This document shows, one piece after another, positions 46,099 to 56,529 of a DNA stretch of 64,000 bases; within the stretch, counting starts at the first letter, position 1; every line of letters starts with the position of its first letter. The stretch comes from Marinomonas phaeophyticola. Its GTDB lineage: Bacteria > Pseudomonadota > Gammaproteobacteria > Pseudomonadales > Marinomonadaceae. The stretch is taken from positions 359,360-423,359 of the forward strand of contig NZ_JAPUBN010000019.1 of NCBI RefSeq assembly GCF_026966905.1, in the 5' to 3' direction. The notes under the pieces are model-generated. The model searched no databases. It saw only the letters and a program-made list of their open reading frames with translations, and was not told the origin of the DNA. The translations under genes and the position numbers were made by a program.

Positions 46099-47445
46099 AT
46101 GTCTCTTATTTCTTCTGACCGAGTCCGAGCTGTTGTTGGTTTAGGTGTTTCAGGTATTTCATGTGCACGTTTTCTTTCTCAGGAAAATATAGATTTTTAT
46201 ATTGTTGATTCGAGAAATGAGCCTCCTGGGTTAGAAGAAGCTAAGTCGTTTTGTCCTCATGATAGGATTTTTTTAGGCAATCTTGATATTTTACTGACTT
46301 TGCCCGTCACTGAGTTATATGTCAGTCCAGGTATACCGCTTAGTCATCCTGTATTAAAGCAGCTCTCAGATAAAGGCGTTTTAATGAGAGGGGATATTGA
46401 TCTTTTTTGCGATTATGCGAATGCACCTATTGTTGCTATTACGGGGTCTAATGCAAAAAGTACAGTCACTACGTTAGTTGCGGATATGCTAAATGTGTCG
46501 GGATATAATGCCGTTGCTGGTGGTAATTTGGGAGCTACAGCATTAGATCTATTATCGACGTCAGTTGATTACTATGTCCTTGAGCTATCTAGTTTCCAGC
46601 TAGAGACGACTCACTCTTTAAGTGCAGCTGTAGCAACGGTTCTTAATGTAAGTGAAGATCATATGGATCGTTATGACTCCCTTTATGATTATCAGAAAGT
46701 AAAGCAGCGGATATATAGACGCTGTAGAGCCGCAGTGTGTAATAAACAAGATATCCTGACTGTTCCTTTGTTACCAGATAATACACCTGTTAATGCATTT
46801 ACAATTGGCGCTCCAGACTTGAGAGAGTTTGGATTGTTGCCTGATGGTAAGGAGCAGTGGCTGTGTTATGGTGTTGAAAGATTGATTAATACATCCTCAA
46901 TTAAGCTGAAGGGTAAGCATAATTACGCCAACATCTTGGCTGCACTGGCTATTTTAAAAATGTTGGATGTGCCTTTCAAAAAAGATGTTATTACTTCTTA
47001 TTTGTCTGAATTTGAGGGGCTGCCGCACCGTTGTCAGACAGTAAAACAAGTTAAGGGTGCGGTTTATATTAACGACTCCAAAGGAACGAATGTCGGAGCA
47101 ACTATAGCAGCTTTAGATGGTTTTGGTAGTGCTAAGCCAAATATCCACCTTATTCTCGGAGGAGATGGTAAAGGGGCTGATTTCTCTCCTTTAGTGAAGC
47201 CTGTTAGTCAGTATGTTAAAAATGTATATTTATTTGGTGCTGATGCAGGCACCTTAGAGTTTATATTAGGGGCAGAAGTGACATGTCATAGACATGAAAA
47301 TCTTGACTCTATCATAATGGCGGTTTCGTCTTATGCGCAAGTAGGGGATATCGTGCTGTTCTCTCCTGCTTGTGCCAGTCTTGATATGTATAGTAACTAC
47401 AAGGAAAGAGGGGAACACTTTATTCGTCTGGTACGTTCATTATGA
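46099..47445 (+). CDS. murD: UDP-MurNAc-L-alanine:D-glutamate ligase MurD
   Basis: MurD adds D-glutamate to UDP-MurNAc-L-Ala. The ATG at 46099, preceded by AGGA, gives a 448-residue protein that starts MSLISSDRVRAVVGLGVSG; an in-frame upstream start would lie deep inside mraY. Motifs are AITGSNAKSTVTTLVADML (ATP loop, with Ala instead of the common Gly before Lys), LELSSFQLE, NVSEDHMDRY and NDSKGTNVGATIAAL. It overlaps ftsW by four bases. Confidence 0.97.
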   Translation: MSLISSDRVRAVVGLGVSGISCARFLSQENIDFYIVDSRNEPPGLEEAKSFCPHDRIFLGNLDILLTLPVTELYVSPGIPLSHPVLKQLSDKGVLMRGDIDLFCDYANAPIVAITGSNAKSTVTTLVADMLNVSGYNAVAGGNLGATALDLLSTSVDYYVLELSSFQLETTHSLSAAVATVLNVSEDHMDRYDSLYDYQKVKQRIYRRCRAAVCNKQDILTVPLLPDNTPVNAFTIGAPDLREFGLLPDGKEQWLCYGVERLINTSSIKLKGKHNYANILAALAILKMLDVPFKKDVITSYLSEFEGLPHRCQTVKQVKGAVYINDSKGTNVGATIAALDGFGSAKPNIHLILGGDGKGADFSPLVKPVSQYVKNVYLFGADAGTLEFILGAEVTCHRHENLDSIIMAVSSYAQVGDIVLFSPACASLDMYSNYKERGEHFIRLVRSL

Positions 47446-48647
47446 AAACGCGTGATCTTTTTGATAGGGTTTCTTTTAAAGAGATCACACATATTGATGC
47501 GAGCTTTCTGTTGTCCTCGCTTGCAATAGTTGCATTAGGATTAGTAATGGTGGCGAGTGCTTCGGTGGCCATTTCGGATAGCATTCATGGGCACCCATAT
47601 TTTTTTGTGACTCGACAAATTATTTATCTTCTTTTGGCGTTGGTGGTTGGTTCTGTTGTTATAAATATACCAACAGAATTACTGCATCGCTGCGGTATTT
47701 TTGTAATGTTTAGTTCCATTGCATTGCTTATATTGGTGTTGATGCCAGTTATTGGTAAAAGTGTTAATGGTAGCCAGCGTTGGATCAATTTGGGGGTGTT
47801 TAATCTCCAGGCGTCAGAAGTCGCTAAAGTATGTATGGTTATTTACATGTCGGGCTATTTAGTGCGCCGCTCAGATCAAGTAAGAGAAAAGTTGAGCGGC
47901 TTTCTGTTGCCATTATTTTTAAGTGTCATTTTTCTTTTTTTATTGTTACTTGAGCCGGATTTCGGCGCTTCTGTAGTATTGCTTGGTACTGTAATGGCAA
48001 TGCTATTTATTGGCGGAGCAAAAGTGTATCAATTTTTATTGCTCTTATTAGGCGCGCTGGTTGCTCTGGGATTAGTTGCTATCTCAGAGAGCTATAGAAT
48101 GAAGCGGTTATTGAATTTTATTGATCCCTGGGCAGATCCATTCAACGATGGTTATCAATTGAGTCAAGCGCTCATTGCTTACGGTCGCGGTGAATGGTTT
48201 GGCTTGGGCCTTGGTAATAGTGTCCAGAAACTCTCGTATTTGCCAGAAGCCCACACTGACTTTGTATTTTCTATTTGGGTAGAAGAAACGGGGATGCTAG
48301 GTGGCTTGTTGCTGATTGTGCTGTTTGGGCTCATGGTGAGTCGGGCGTTTAAAATTGGCAAAAATGCGCTAACTTTATATCGTCCTTTTGCTGGGTATCT
48401 TTGTTATGGTTTTGCGATACTTATTGTTGCTCAGGTAGTCATTAATATCGGTGTAAATACGGGGTTGCTCCCTACTAAAGGCCTTACGTTACCTTTAATT
48501 AGCTTTGGGGGGAGTAGTTTGATTATTACTCTGGCGAGTTTATTTGTAATCGCTCGTGTGGATATCGAAAATAAACGTTTGGTTTCCAGTACTGCTAAAG
48601 TAGTGGCGGCAGAGAGTGAGGAGTTAAATATTGTCAAAGACGCATAA
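47442..48647 (+). CDS. ftsW: septal peptidoglycan glycosyltransferase FtsW
   Basis: FtsW is the SEDS-family polymerase that works with FtsI at the septum. The 401-residue protein has about ten membrane helices and the signatures GSQRWINLGVFNLQASEVAK, EPDFGASVVLL, GYQLSQALIAYGRGEWFGLGLGNSVQKL-type loop with YLPEAHTDFVFS, and the terminal GLTLPLISFGGSS. These all match FtsW/RodA. Its end overlaps the murG start by 17 bases. Confidence 0.97.
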   Translation: MKTRDLFDRVSFKEITHIDASFLLSSLAIVALGLVMVASASVAISDSIHGHPYFFVTRQIIYLLLALVVGSVVINIPTELLHRCGIFVMFSSIALLILVLMPVIGKSVNGSQRWINLGVFNLQASEVAKVCMVIYMSGYLVRRSDQVREKLSGFLLPLFLSVIFLFLLLLEPDFGASVVLLGTVMAMLFIGGAKVYQFLLLLLGALVALGLVAISESYRMKRLLNFIDPWADPFNDGYQLSQALIAYGRGEWFGLGLGNSVQKLSYLPEAHTDFVFSIWVEETGMLGGLLLIVLFGLMVSRAFKIGKNALTLYRPFAGYLCYGFAILIVAQVVINIGVNTGLLPTKGLTLPLISFGGSSLIITLASLFVIARVDIENKRLVSSTAKVVAAESEELNIVKDA

Positions 48648-49709
48648 AGTTTTAATTATGGCGGGCGGTACTGGAGGGCATATATACCCTGCAATGGCTT
48701 GTAGTGACGAATTTAATCGACAAAAAATAAAGACCGTATGGCTGGGTTCGAAAGGGGGATGGAAGAGCGCCTTATTGGTCTTAATACTGAGATTCCATTG
48801 TGCTTGTTGTCCATAAAGGGAGTTAGAGGGAAAGGCGTTATTGGCTTGTTGCTGGCTCCTTTTAGAATTTTTCGTTCGATTGGCCAAGCTATATCAATAA
48901 TATTACGCGAAAAACCTGATGTTGTTCTGGGGATGGGAGGGTTTGTTTCTGGTCCCGGAGGTGTAGCGGCAAGGATTTTGGGTGTGCCTCTCGTTATTCA
49001 TGAGCAGAATGCAATTGCAGGCACAACGAATCGTTTATTGTCAAAAATTAGTAGTGTGTCTCTTTGTGCTTTTAATGGTGCCTTAAATAGAGGCATTATC
49101 CTTGGCAATCCAATTCGCTCCGCTCTAATTGAAAGTGGTAAAAAAGAGCGGAGTGTTAATAATGCTCGACCTTTACAGGTATTAGTTGTTGGTGGAAGTT
49201 TAGGTGCGAGAGCTATTAATGATGTTATTCCTCAGGTTTTATCAAATTGGTGTGATGCTTCTCAATTGACTGTTTGGCATCAAACAGGAGGGCGTAATTT
49301 TGATGAAGTTGAGAAGGTCTATCAATCCTTGAATCTTGAGTCTAGAGTTGAACCTTATATTGAAAATATGGAATTGGCCTATGCTTGGGCAGATTTAGTG
49401 ATTTGTAGAGCGGGTGCTATGACAATAAGTGAATTGGCTCTAATGGGGTTGCCTTCTATATTGGTGCCCTATCCATATGCAATTGATGATCACCAAACGG
49501 CGAATGCGAATAGTTTAAAGCAATGTGATGCGGCGATTGTTATTCAGCAAAAAGAGCTAACAGTAGAAAAAATAACCACCCTTTTAAAAGAATTTGTAAA
49601 TGACCGAGCAAGGTTGCATCAAATGGGAGAGAATGCAAAGAAGATGAGCTTTCCGAATGCAACAACAGACGTTGTTTTACAGTGTTTAGGACAAATTAAG
49701 AATGATTGA
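48631..49709 (+). CDS. murG: UDP-GlcNAc:lipid I transferase MurG, reading frame interrupted by a single-base deletion
   Basis: MurG converts lipid I to lipid II and is essential. Translation would begin at a TTG at 48631, preceded by GAGGAG. Frame 1 has the glycine-rich loop [14 protein letters not shown] and [10 protein letters not shown] and then runs into an unrelated tail ending at 48816. The true continuation [26 protein letters not shown] and everything to [11 protein letters not shown] at 49709 is in the -1 frame, including [13 protein letters not shown] and [14 protein letters not shown]. The break is in the G5 run at 48754-48758; six G would restore a 359-residue MurG. Because the gene is essential, an error in the sequence is the likeliest cause. 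Confidence 0.93.
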
Positions 49710-51123
49710 TTTAACAACGCAATACAATATACCTGCAATGAGACGAATTCAGAAAATCCATTTTATTGGGGTTGGAGGTGTTGGTATGTGTGGTATTGCA
49801 GAAGTGTTACACAATCAAGGCTATCAAGTTTCTGGTTCTGACCTTAATGTATCTTCTGTAACCAAAAGACTTGAGAGTTTAGGTGTATCTGTTGTAATAG
49901 GGCACTATGAAAAAAATGTTCATGATGTGCATGTAATCGTCGTTTCAACGGCTATTAATCAAGATAACCCAGAGATTCAATGGGCCAAGAAAAATAGAAT
50001 TCCAATTGTGCGTCGTGCGGAAATGTTAGCTGAGTTAATGCGTTATCGTCATGGTATAGCCGTTGCGGGTACTCATGGAAAAACCACAACGACAAGTTTA
50101 ATGGCATCTGTTTTGGCCGCTACAGGGGAGGCGCCTACCTTTGTGATTGGTGGACGTTTAACGAGTGCAGGTACGAATGCTCAATTAGGGAGTAGTTCCT
50201 ATTTAGTCGCTGAAGCAGACGAGAGTGATGCCTCTTTTTTACATTTACAGCCCCAAACCGTTATTGTGACCAATATTGATGAAGATCACATGGATACCTA
50301 TCAGGGTAATTTTGAGAATGTGAAAAAAACTTTCGTAGAGTTTATTCATAATCTACCTTTTTATGGTCTCGCGGTTCTTTGTGTAGATGACGAAAATATT
50401 CGTGATATTCTACCTCAAATTAGTCGTCCTATTATGACTTACGGAATAGAGCAAGAGGCTGATGTTTATGCAACGGATATTGTTCAGTCGGGTCGTTTTT
50501 GTGAGTTTATTGCCCATCGTCCAGACTCAGCGCCTTTAAAAATACGTTTACCAATGCCTGGTAAGCATAATGTATTAAACGCTTTGTCAACGATTGCCGT
50601 GGCAACGGATCTTGAGGTTGATGGTGCTGCTATACAAGCTGGTTTAATGGGCTTTGAAGGTGTTGGTCGGCGTTTTCAAGAGCAATCATCTTTAACGCTT
50701 AAAGAGGGTGGCAAAGTGATGTTTATTGATGACTATGGTCATCATCCTCGTGAAGTTGAAGCGACAATAAAGGCGATTCGTGAGGGGTGGCCTGAAAAAC
50801 GTTTGGTTATGGTATATCAACCCCACAGATATTCTAGGACCCGAGATTTGTACGAAGATTTTGTACAAGTTCTTTCTCAGGTAGATGTTCTGCTCTTGTT
50901 GGAAGTGTATTCCGCTGGTGAAGTCGCCATTAATGGTGCTGATAGTCGCTCATTATGTGGAAGCATTCGCCAAAGGGGGAGTGTAGATCCTATTTACGTG
51001 GGTAAGTCTAGTGATCTTGGTTCTATTTTAGCGAATGTGTTAAGAGATGATGATTTGATGATTACTCAGGGTGCAGGTGATATAGGTACTATTTCTAAAA
51101 AACTGTCTGTCGAAGGGATTTAA
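49702..51123 (+). CDS. murC: UDP-MurNAc:L-alanine ligase MurC
   Basis: MurC adds the first amino acid, L-alanine, to UDP-MurNAc. The 473-residue protein starts with the nucleotide-binding [18 protein letters not shown] and has the ATP loop [43 protein letters not shown] and [18 protein letters not shown], all typical of MurC. It overlaps murG by eight bases and is followed by ddlB after one base. Confidence 0.97.
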   Translation: MIDLTTQYNIPAMRRIQKIHFIGVGGVGMCGIAEVLHNQGYQVSGSDLNVSSVTKRLESLGVSVVIGHYEKNVHDVHVIVVSTAINQDNPEIQWAKKNRIPIVRRAEMLAELMRYRHGIAVAGTHGKTTTTSLMASVLAATGEAPTFVIGGRLTSAGTNAQLGSSSYLVAEADESDASFLHLQPQTVIVTNIDEDHMDTYQGNFENVKKTFVEFIHNLPFYGLAVLCVDDENIRDILPQISRPIMTYGIEQEADVYATDIVQSGRFCEFIAHRPDSAPLKIRLPMPGKHNVLNALSTIAVATDLEVDGAAIQAGLMGFEGVGRRFQEQSSLTLKEGGKVMFIDDYGHHPREVEATIKAIREGWPEKRLVMVYQPHRYSRTRDLYEDFVQVLSQVDVLLLLEVYSAGEVAINGADSRSLCGSIRQRGSVDPIYVGKSSDLGSILANVLRDDDLMITQGAGDIGTISKKLSVEGI

Positions 51124-51124
51124 T

Positions 51125-52081
51125 ATGTATTTGCCCTCCTTAAAAGAATCCAAAATTGCCGTTATTTATGGAGGTCGTTCTTCTGAGAGAGATGTGTCTC
51201 TTCAGAGTGGGCGACTTGTTGCTAGAGCTCTGTTAAAGAAAGGTTATGATATTGCTGAAATTGATTTATATGGTTCTGATGGGCTACTAAACCCTATAAC
51301 TCAATTGCAAGAAGTTGAATTTGACCTAGCGTATATTGCTTTACATGGTGGAGAAGGTGAGGATGGTCGAATTCAGGCCTTACTGGAAATGTTAGAGAAA
51401 CCTTATACTGGAAGTCGCCCTTTAGCTTGTGGCTTCGCAATGGATAAAGTTCTTAGTAAAAAGTATTGGAAGGGAATAGGTGTGCCGACACCAAATTACC
51501 TTTCTTATGATGCTATTCCTGCCGCAGAAGAAATTGAGCAGCTACTCTCTTATCCGGTTATTGTTAAGCCTTCTAGGGAAGGCTCTACTATTGGTATTAA
51601 TAAGGCATTAGATCGAACAGAATTAGAGTCGGCTCTAAATGAGGCTTTACATTATGATTCAGAAATTTTAGTTGAACAATTTGTCGATGGGCCAGAGTTT
51701 ACTGTGACGATTATAGCAGATGAAGCCTACCCTGTTATTGGTTTGAAGCCAGCTGAGAATCATAGGTTGTATGATTATAATGCTAAATATATTGCGGATG
51801 ATACACAATATTTGCTGCCATGCGGTTTAAGTGAGCAGCATGAGGAGCGTGTTAAATCCTTGGCTTTAACTGCCTATCGTTCTCTCGGTTGTACTGGTTG
51901 GGGGCGTGTTGATGTGATGCAGGACAAAAATCAAGATTTTTGGGTTTTAGAGGTAAACACGTCTCCTGGAATGACATCTCATAGTCTTGTTCCTATGGCA
52001 GCCGCTCATCTAGGTATTGAATATGGCGATCTAGTTGAAAAGATTGCTCTTGATGCTTGGGAACGCGATAACTCGCTATGA
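51125..52081 (+). CDS. ddlB: D-alanine:D-alanine ligase
   Basis: Ddl makes the D-Ala-D-Ala dipeptide that MurF uses. The 318-residue ATP-grasp protein has VIYGGRSSERDVSLQSGR, IALHGGEGEDGRIQALLE, KPSREGSTIGINK, the metal-binding VLEVNTSPGMTSHSLVPMAA and a C-terminus of normal length. The position between murC and ftsQ identifies it as the DdlB form of the dcw cluster. Confidence 0.96.
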   Translation: MYLPSLKESKIAVIYGGRSSERDVSLQSGRLVARALLKKGYDIAEIDLYGSDGLLNPITQLQEVEFDLAYIALHGGEGEDGRIQALLEMLEKPYTGSRPLACGFAMDKVLSKKYWKGIGVPTPNYLSYDAIPAAEEIEQLLSYPVIVKPSREGSTIGINKALDRTELESALNEALHYDSEILVEQFVDGPEFTVTIIADEAYPVIGLKPAENHRLYDYNAKYIADDTQYLLPCGLSEQHEERVKSLALTAYRSLGCTGWGRVDVMQDKNQDFWVLEVNTSPGMTSHSLVPMAAAHLGIEYGDLVEKIALDAWERDNSL

Positions 52082-52761
52082 GAATGTTGGCGTTGTTCGG
52101 AGCTTGCTTGTTAATTTGCCTCTCTGTCTTTCAAGGGTATGTAGAAAAGCAAGACTGGTTTGCTATCGAGCGCATTTCTATTGAGGGAGATCTTCATTAT
52201 ACAACCAAGAGCGAATTATTGGGAAATTATGATCAGTTATTAGGGCATAGTCTAACCTCTTTTGATTTGCAGGAGTTGTTGTTGTTAGCCGTTACGCCTG
52301 AATGGATAAAGTCGGCTTCAGTTAGAAAAATATGGCCTAATGCTATTCAGATGAATGTTATTGAGCATACGCCTTTGGCGTTTTGGGGTGAAAGGCATTT
52401 AATTGCCTCTAATGGGAACGTTATTACTCCTCCTGTGGTTCCTAATATTCCTTTGCCGCATTTATATGGTCCTGCGGGTGCTCAGAAAGCCGTATTGGAG
52501 CAGTTTGAATTGGTGAGTCAGGTTTTGTCCTCTACTGATCTACGTGCAACAAAGTTAGAGCTTGAGGCGCGAGGGGCCTGGTCTATAACCTTGTCAAATG
52601 GATTGCTAGTGAGGTTAGGGCGGGAAGACGTTTTAGAGCGACTTCAGAGGTTTATTGCCGTGTATAAAAGTGATTTATCAGGTAGAATAGATCAAATTGT
52701 AGGTGTTGATGCCCGTTATCCGCACGGTGTTTCTGTGGAGTGGAAGAAAGAAGTTTTGTAG
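52078..52761 (+). CDS. ftsQ: cell division protein FtsQ
   Basis: FtsQ is a bitopic membrane protein that recruits FtsL and FtsB to the septum. The 227-residue product has one N-terminal membrane helix (about residues 3-18), a POTRA domain starting at FAIERISIEGDLHYTTKSEL, and the family feature IKSASVRKIWPNAIQMNVIEHTPLAFWG. The C-terminal half ends with DARYPHGVSVEWK. It is somewhat short compared with E. coli FtsQ but near the pseudomonad size range. It overlaps ddlB by four bases. Confidence 0.94.
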   Translation: MRMLALFGACLLICLSVFQGYVEKQDWFAIERISIEGDLHYTTKSELLGNYDQLLGHSLTSFDLQELLLLAVTPEWIKSASVRKIWPNAIQMNVIEHTPLAFWGERHLIASNGNVITPPVVPNIPLPHLYGPAGAQKAVLEQFELVSQVLSSTDLRATKLELEARGAWSITLSNGLLVRLGREDVLERLQRFIAVYKSDLSGRIDQIVGVDARYPHGVSVEWKKEVL

Positions 52762-52820
52762 TTGGTCTGAATTTTGCTTTTATTTGGTTGTTTATTGTAC
52801 AGTTTGTTTGGGATTTCTAA

Positions 52821-54086
52821 ATGATAGTCGGTTTGGATGTAGGCACGTCAAAAGTAGTTTGTTTGGTTGGTGAAGTCAACGACGATGGGCGTGTTGAAAT
52901 TATTGGTATCGGCTCGCATTCAGCCAAAGGCATGAAGCGTGGGGTGGTTGTCAATATTGAGTCGACAGTTCAATCCATTCAGAGAGCGGTAGAAGAGGCT
53001 GAACTTATGGCGGGATGTAATATACATTCTGTTTTTGTCAGTGTGACAGGCAGTCATATTCGGTCCCTAAATTCTCATGGGATTGTGGCCATCAAAGATG
53101 GTGAAGTTCAAGATGCAGATATCGAGCGTGTTATTGATGCCGCGCAAGCCGTACCAATGCCTTCTGATCAGCGAGTGCTTCATATTTTACCTCAAGAATT
53201 TAGCATTGATGCACAGGAGGGGATTAAAGACCCTTTAGGCATGTCAGGTGTTCGACTCGAAGCAAATGTACACATGATATCTGGCGCAGCTAATGCCGTT
53301 ATGAATGTTGAGAAATGTATTAAGAAATGTGGACTTGGTGTTGATGGGGTGATTTTATCTCAGTTAGCTTCAAGTCACTCGTCATTGAGTGATGATGAGA
53401 AAGATCTCGGAGTGTGCCTGGTTGATATAGGGGCAGGTACGGCAGATTTAGCCATTTGGATTGATGGTTCTATTCATCATACTTCGGTTGTTCCTGTCGC
53501 CGGTGATCAAGTGACTAATGATATTTCTATGGCATTAAGAACACCAACTCAACATGCTGAAAAAATTAAAATCAAATATGCTTGCGCTATGTCCTCAATG
53601 GCCAGTGCTGATCAATTAATAGATGTTCCAAGTGTAGGTGATAGACAATCTAGGACAATCTCACGACATGCATTGGCTGAGGTTGTTGAGGCTAGGTACG
53701 AGGAAATTTATAGTTTGGTTCTTGATGAGTTAAGACGAAGCGGATATGCCGAGCGCATACCTGCAGGGATTGTATTAACTGGAGGAACCTCTCAAATTGA
53801 AGGGGCTATTGACTTAGCTGAAAAAGTGTTTGATATGCCAGTTCGTCTTTCGTATCTAGATGAAGATAGTGGTGTTTCAGATACAGTCAATAGTCCTATT
53901 TATTCAACAGGTGTTGGTTTGTTAGCGCTTGGTGGAAAATATTATGACTCAAAAGGAATTGTTCCTTCTGGGGTCCAAAAAACAATTAGTGAAACTCCCG
54001 ATCTGGTGAATGTTAATGCAAAACCATCTGTAAATGTTTTTGATATTTGGCGAAATATGAAGCAATGGTTTCAAAGTAATTTGTAG
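52821..54086 (+). CDS. ftsA: cell division protein FtsA
   Basis: FtsA is an actin-like ATPase that tethers FtsZ to the membrane. The 421-residue protein begins directly at MIVGLDVGTSKVVCLVGE; a stop codon lies immediately upstream in frame, so the few leading residues found in E. coli are absent. Motifs include LVDIGAGTADLAIW and GIVLTGGTSQIEG, and the C-terminus VFDIWRNMKQWFQSNL forms the amphipathic membrane-targeting helix. GGGA precedes the start. It is followed by ftsZ after 43 bp. Confidence 0.97.
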   Translation: MIVGLDVGTSKVVCLVGEVNDDGRVEIIGIGSHSAKGMKRGVVVNIESTVQSIQRAVEEAELMAGCNIHSVFVSVTGSHIRSLNSHGIVAIKDGEVQDADIERVIDAAQAVPMPSDQRVLHILPQEFSIDAQEGIKDPLGMSGVRLEANVHMISGAANAVMNVEKCIKKCGLGVDGVILSQLASSHSSLSDDEKDLGVCLVDIGAGTADLAIWIDGSIHHTSVVPVAGDQVTNDISMALRTPTQHAEKIKIKYACAMSSMASADQLIDVPSVGDRQSRTISRHALAEVVEARYEEIYSLVLDELRRSGYAERIPAGIVLTGGTSQIEGAIDLAEKVFDMPVRLSYLDEDSGVSDTVNSPIYSTGVGLLALGGKYYDSKGIVPSGVQKTISETPDLVNVNAKPSVNVFDIWRNMKQWFQSNL

Positions 54087-54129
54087 TCGGGAAGAGTAGC
54101 AAACGAATAAATTGAGGAGCGATAAGTCC

Positions 54130-55374
54130 ATGAGTGTTTTTGATTTAGCTGATGATAATGTCTCTGATAATGCTGTAATTAAGGTTATTGGTGTTGGTGG
54201 TGGCGGTGGTAATGCTGTGCGCCATATGTTGGAAAACCGTTTAGAAGGTGTGGAGTTTATTTGCGCAAACACTGACTCAAAAGCCCTATCTGGTCTTGAG
54301 GCGAGTGTTTCGTTGCAGCTGGGTTCTACCATCACTAAAGGATTGGGGGCGGGTGCAAATCCAAGTGTTGGTCGTGATTCTGCTCTTGAAGATGAAGAAA
54401 AAATTGCCCAGCTGATTTCCGGTGCCGATATGGTTTTTATAACGGCAGGCATGGGAGGTGGAACGGGTACTGGTGCGGCCCCTGTTATTGCAAGAGTGGC
54501 AAGGGAAATGGGTATTCTCACTGTTGCTGTTGTGACTCGTCCATTCCCATTTGAAGGTCGTCGTAGAGCGAAGGTAGCCGATGAAGGTGTGCGGGAATTA
54601 AGGGAAAACGTTGATTCTCTAATCATTGTTCCTAATGAGCGTCTGTTGCCTGTTTTAGGTAAAAATATCACGTTGCTAAAAGCGTTTGGTGAGGCGAATA
54701 ATGTCTTGTTTAACGCGGTTCAAGGCATTACGGATTTGATTATGCGCCCCGGTTTAATTAACGTGGATTTTGCTGATGTTCGTACTGTTATGTCTGAAAT
54801 GGGTATGGCTATGATGGGGACGGGTACTTCTACTGGTGAAGATAGGGCGCGTGTCGCTGCAGAGTCTGCTATACATAATCCATTGCTTGAAGATATTAAT
54901 CTCAAGGGAGCTAGAGGTGTATTGGTGAATATCACTGCAAATGAAGAAGTTGGCCTTTCTGAATTTACCGAGGTCGGTGGTATTATTGAAGAGTATGCAT
55001 CTGAAGACGCGACTGTTGTTATTGGTTGTGCTATTGATCCAAGTGTTGGTGATGAAATGCGAGTTACTGTTGTGGCTACTGGGTTGGAGCGAGCTGAAAG
55101 TTCGGTGTCGAACGCGGTTGCTTCGAATGGCGCGGTTACATCAAATAAAGTAGTTGGTGATTCTGTTGTATCGCCTTCTGTATCTAGTGTTTCTGTTGCT
55201 CCTGTTAGTGATGTGAAGGCTGTTGTTACACCTAAAATTGTTACTGAGTCAGTTTCTCAGTCTAGTACCTTAGATGCTGATAAGGCGGATGTAGATGGAG
55301 CGGTTAAGTCTACAGCAGATGAAAAGTTGTCTTATCTTGACATTCCTGCTTTTCTACGTCGTCAAGCAGATTAG
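54130..55374 (+). CDS. ftsZ: cell division protein FtsZ
   Basis: FtsZ is the tubulin-like GTPase that builds the division ring. The ATG at 54130, with GAGGAG about ten bases before, gives 414 residues starting [10 protein letters not shown]. Motifs are [15 protein letters not shown], the tubulin signature [21 protein letters not shown] and a variable Ser/Val-rich linker from about residue 325. The conserved C-terminal peptide [12 protein letters not shown] binds FtsA and ZipA. An upstream in-frame TTG at 54112 overlaps the ribosome site and is rejected. Confidence 0.98.
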   Translation: MSVFDLADDNVSDNAVIKVIGVGGGGGNAVRHMLENRLEGVEFICANTDSKALSGLEASVSLQLGSTITKGLGAGANPSVGRDSALEDEEKIAQLISGADMVFITAGMGGGTGTGAAPVIARVAREMGILTVAVVTRPFPFEGRRRAKVADEGVRELRENVDSLIIVPNERLLPVLGKNITLLKAFGEANNVLFNAVQGITDLIMRPGLINVDFADVRTVMSEMGMAMMGTGTSTGEDRARVAAESAIHNPLLEDINLKGARGVLVNITANEEVGLSEFTEVGGIIEEYASEDATVVIGCAIDPSVGDEMRVTVVATGLERAESSVSNAVASNGAVTSNKVVGDSVVSPSVSSVSVAPVSDVKAVVTPKIVTESVSQSSTLDADKADVDGAVKSTADEKLSYLDIPAFLRRQAD

Positions 55375-55477
55375 ATAAAGTAAGTAATGTGCAAAATACA
55401 TAATGCAGTTTGTGTAAAATTAGTTAAATTGTTATTATGGTGGTTATATTTTAGAACTTATTAATTGTAGGAAAGCA

Positions 55478-56389
55478 ATGATACGTCAGCGAACCCTTAA
55501 AAATATTATTCGCGCTACAGGAGTTGGTTTACATTCTGGTGAAAAAGTGTACCTAACTCTTAAACCTGCTCCAGTAAATGCTGGCATTATTTTTGTCAGA
55601 ACAGATTTGGAGCCGGCTATGGAGGTGCATGCTAATGCTGAAGCCGTAGGTTCGACCAATTTAGCTACTGCTCTTTGTAGTAATGGCGTAACAATTAGTA
55701 CTGTTGAGCATTTATTATCTGCAATGGCTGGTTTAGGTGTTGATAATGCCTATGTTGAAGTGAGTGCGAGTGAGTTACCTCTTATGGATGGTAGTGCTAG
55801 TCCATTTGTTTTCTTGCTGCAGTCTGCCGGTCTTGAAGAGCAGGATGCTTACAAAAAATTCATTAGAATTAAAAAAGAAGTTGTTGTAAGGGATGGTGAT
55901 AAATTTGCCTCTTTAGAGCCTTATTCTGGGTTTAGATTGTCATTCTCTATAGATTTTGATCATCCTGCAATTGGTAAGGATGTTCAGTCTACTGTTGTTG
56001 ATTTTTCTACAACAGCTTTTGTTAAAGAGATTAGTAGGGCTAGAACATTTGGCTTTATGAAGGATCTTGAGTATTTTAAAAACAATAACCTTGCGCGTGG
56101 CGCTAATATGGAAAATGCCGTTGTTCTTGATGAATATCGAGTCTTAAATGATGAAGGACTACGTTATAATGACGAGTTGGTAAGGCATAAAGTATTAGAT
56201 GCGATAGGTGATTTGTACTTGTTAGGACATAGTTTGATTGGTGAATATAAAGCCAATAAGTCGGGGCATGCATTAAATAATATTCTTCTTAGAGAGCTCC
56301 TTTCTCAGGAAGATGCTTGGGAATATGTCGTGTTTGAAAACGAAAGTCAGTTGTTACCTATTTCTTATTCTGAGCCTGTAACAGCCTAA
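55478..56389 (+). CDS. lpxC: UDP-3-O-acyl-N-acetylglucosamine deacetylase LpxC
   Basis: LpxC performs the first committed step of lipid A synthesis, removing acetate with a zinc ion. The 303-residue protein starts [21 protein letters not shown] and has [16 protein letters not shown] with a zinc-binding histidine, [31 protein letters not shown] and [19 protein letters not shown], which supplies the second His and Asp ligands. It ends the dcw cluster, as in other gammaproteobacteria. No secM-like gene separates it from secA. Confidence 0.98.
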   Translation: MIRQRTLKNIIRATGVGLHSGEKVYLTLKPAPVNAGIIFVRTDLEPAMEVHANAEAVGSTNLATALCSNGVTISTVEHLLSAMAGLGVDNAYVEVSASELPLMDGSASPFVFLLQSAGLEEQDAYKKFIRIKKEVVVRDGDKFASLEPYSGFRLSFSIDFDHPAIGKDVQSTVVDFSTTAFVKEISRARTFGFMKDLEYFKNNNLARGANMENAVVLDEYRVLNDEGLRYNDELVRHKVLDAIGDLYLLGHSLIGEYKANKSGHALNNILLRELLSQEDAWEYVVFENESQLLPISYSEPVTA

Positions 56390-56413
56390 ATCTAGTGGTT
56401 TCACGTATTTTTT

Positions 56414-56443
56414 AAAGGCTAAGCATTTTGCTTGGCCTTTTTT
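56414..56443 (+). terminator. intrinsic terminator after lpxC
   Basis: AAGGCTAAGC and GCTTGGCCTT pair with one wobble around TTTT... (ATTTT) and are followed by a T-run, closing the dcw transcript before secA. Confidence 0.8.
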
Positions 56444-56529
56444 GTATCTGTTTTCTTGAATATTTCATGTTTTGTCTATATTGATCTGATAGACTCTAGT
56501 AATTATTAATTGGCGGCGTTGAATTTAAG

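Noticed and set aside
53949..54671. Long minus-strand reading frame opposite ftsA/ftsZ
   Set aside because: It is the antisense of highly conserved ftsZ codons, has no ribosome site and has low-complexity composition rich in Pro, Ser and Thr.
56390..56529. Possible secM arrest-peptide gene between lpxC and secA
   Set aside because: Only about 140 bp are available, containing a terminator and the secA leader, with no reading frame holding an arrest motif.
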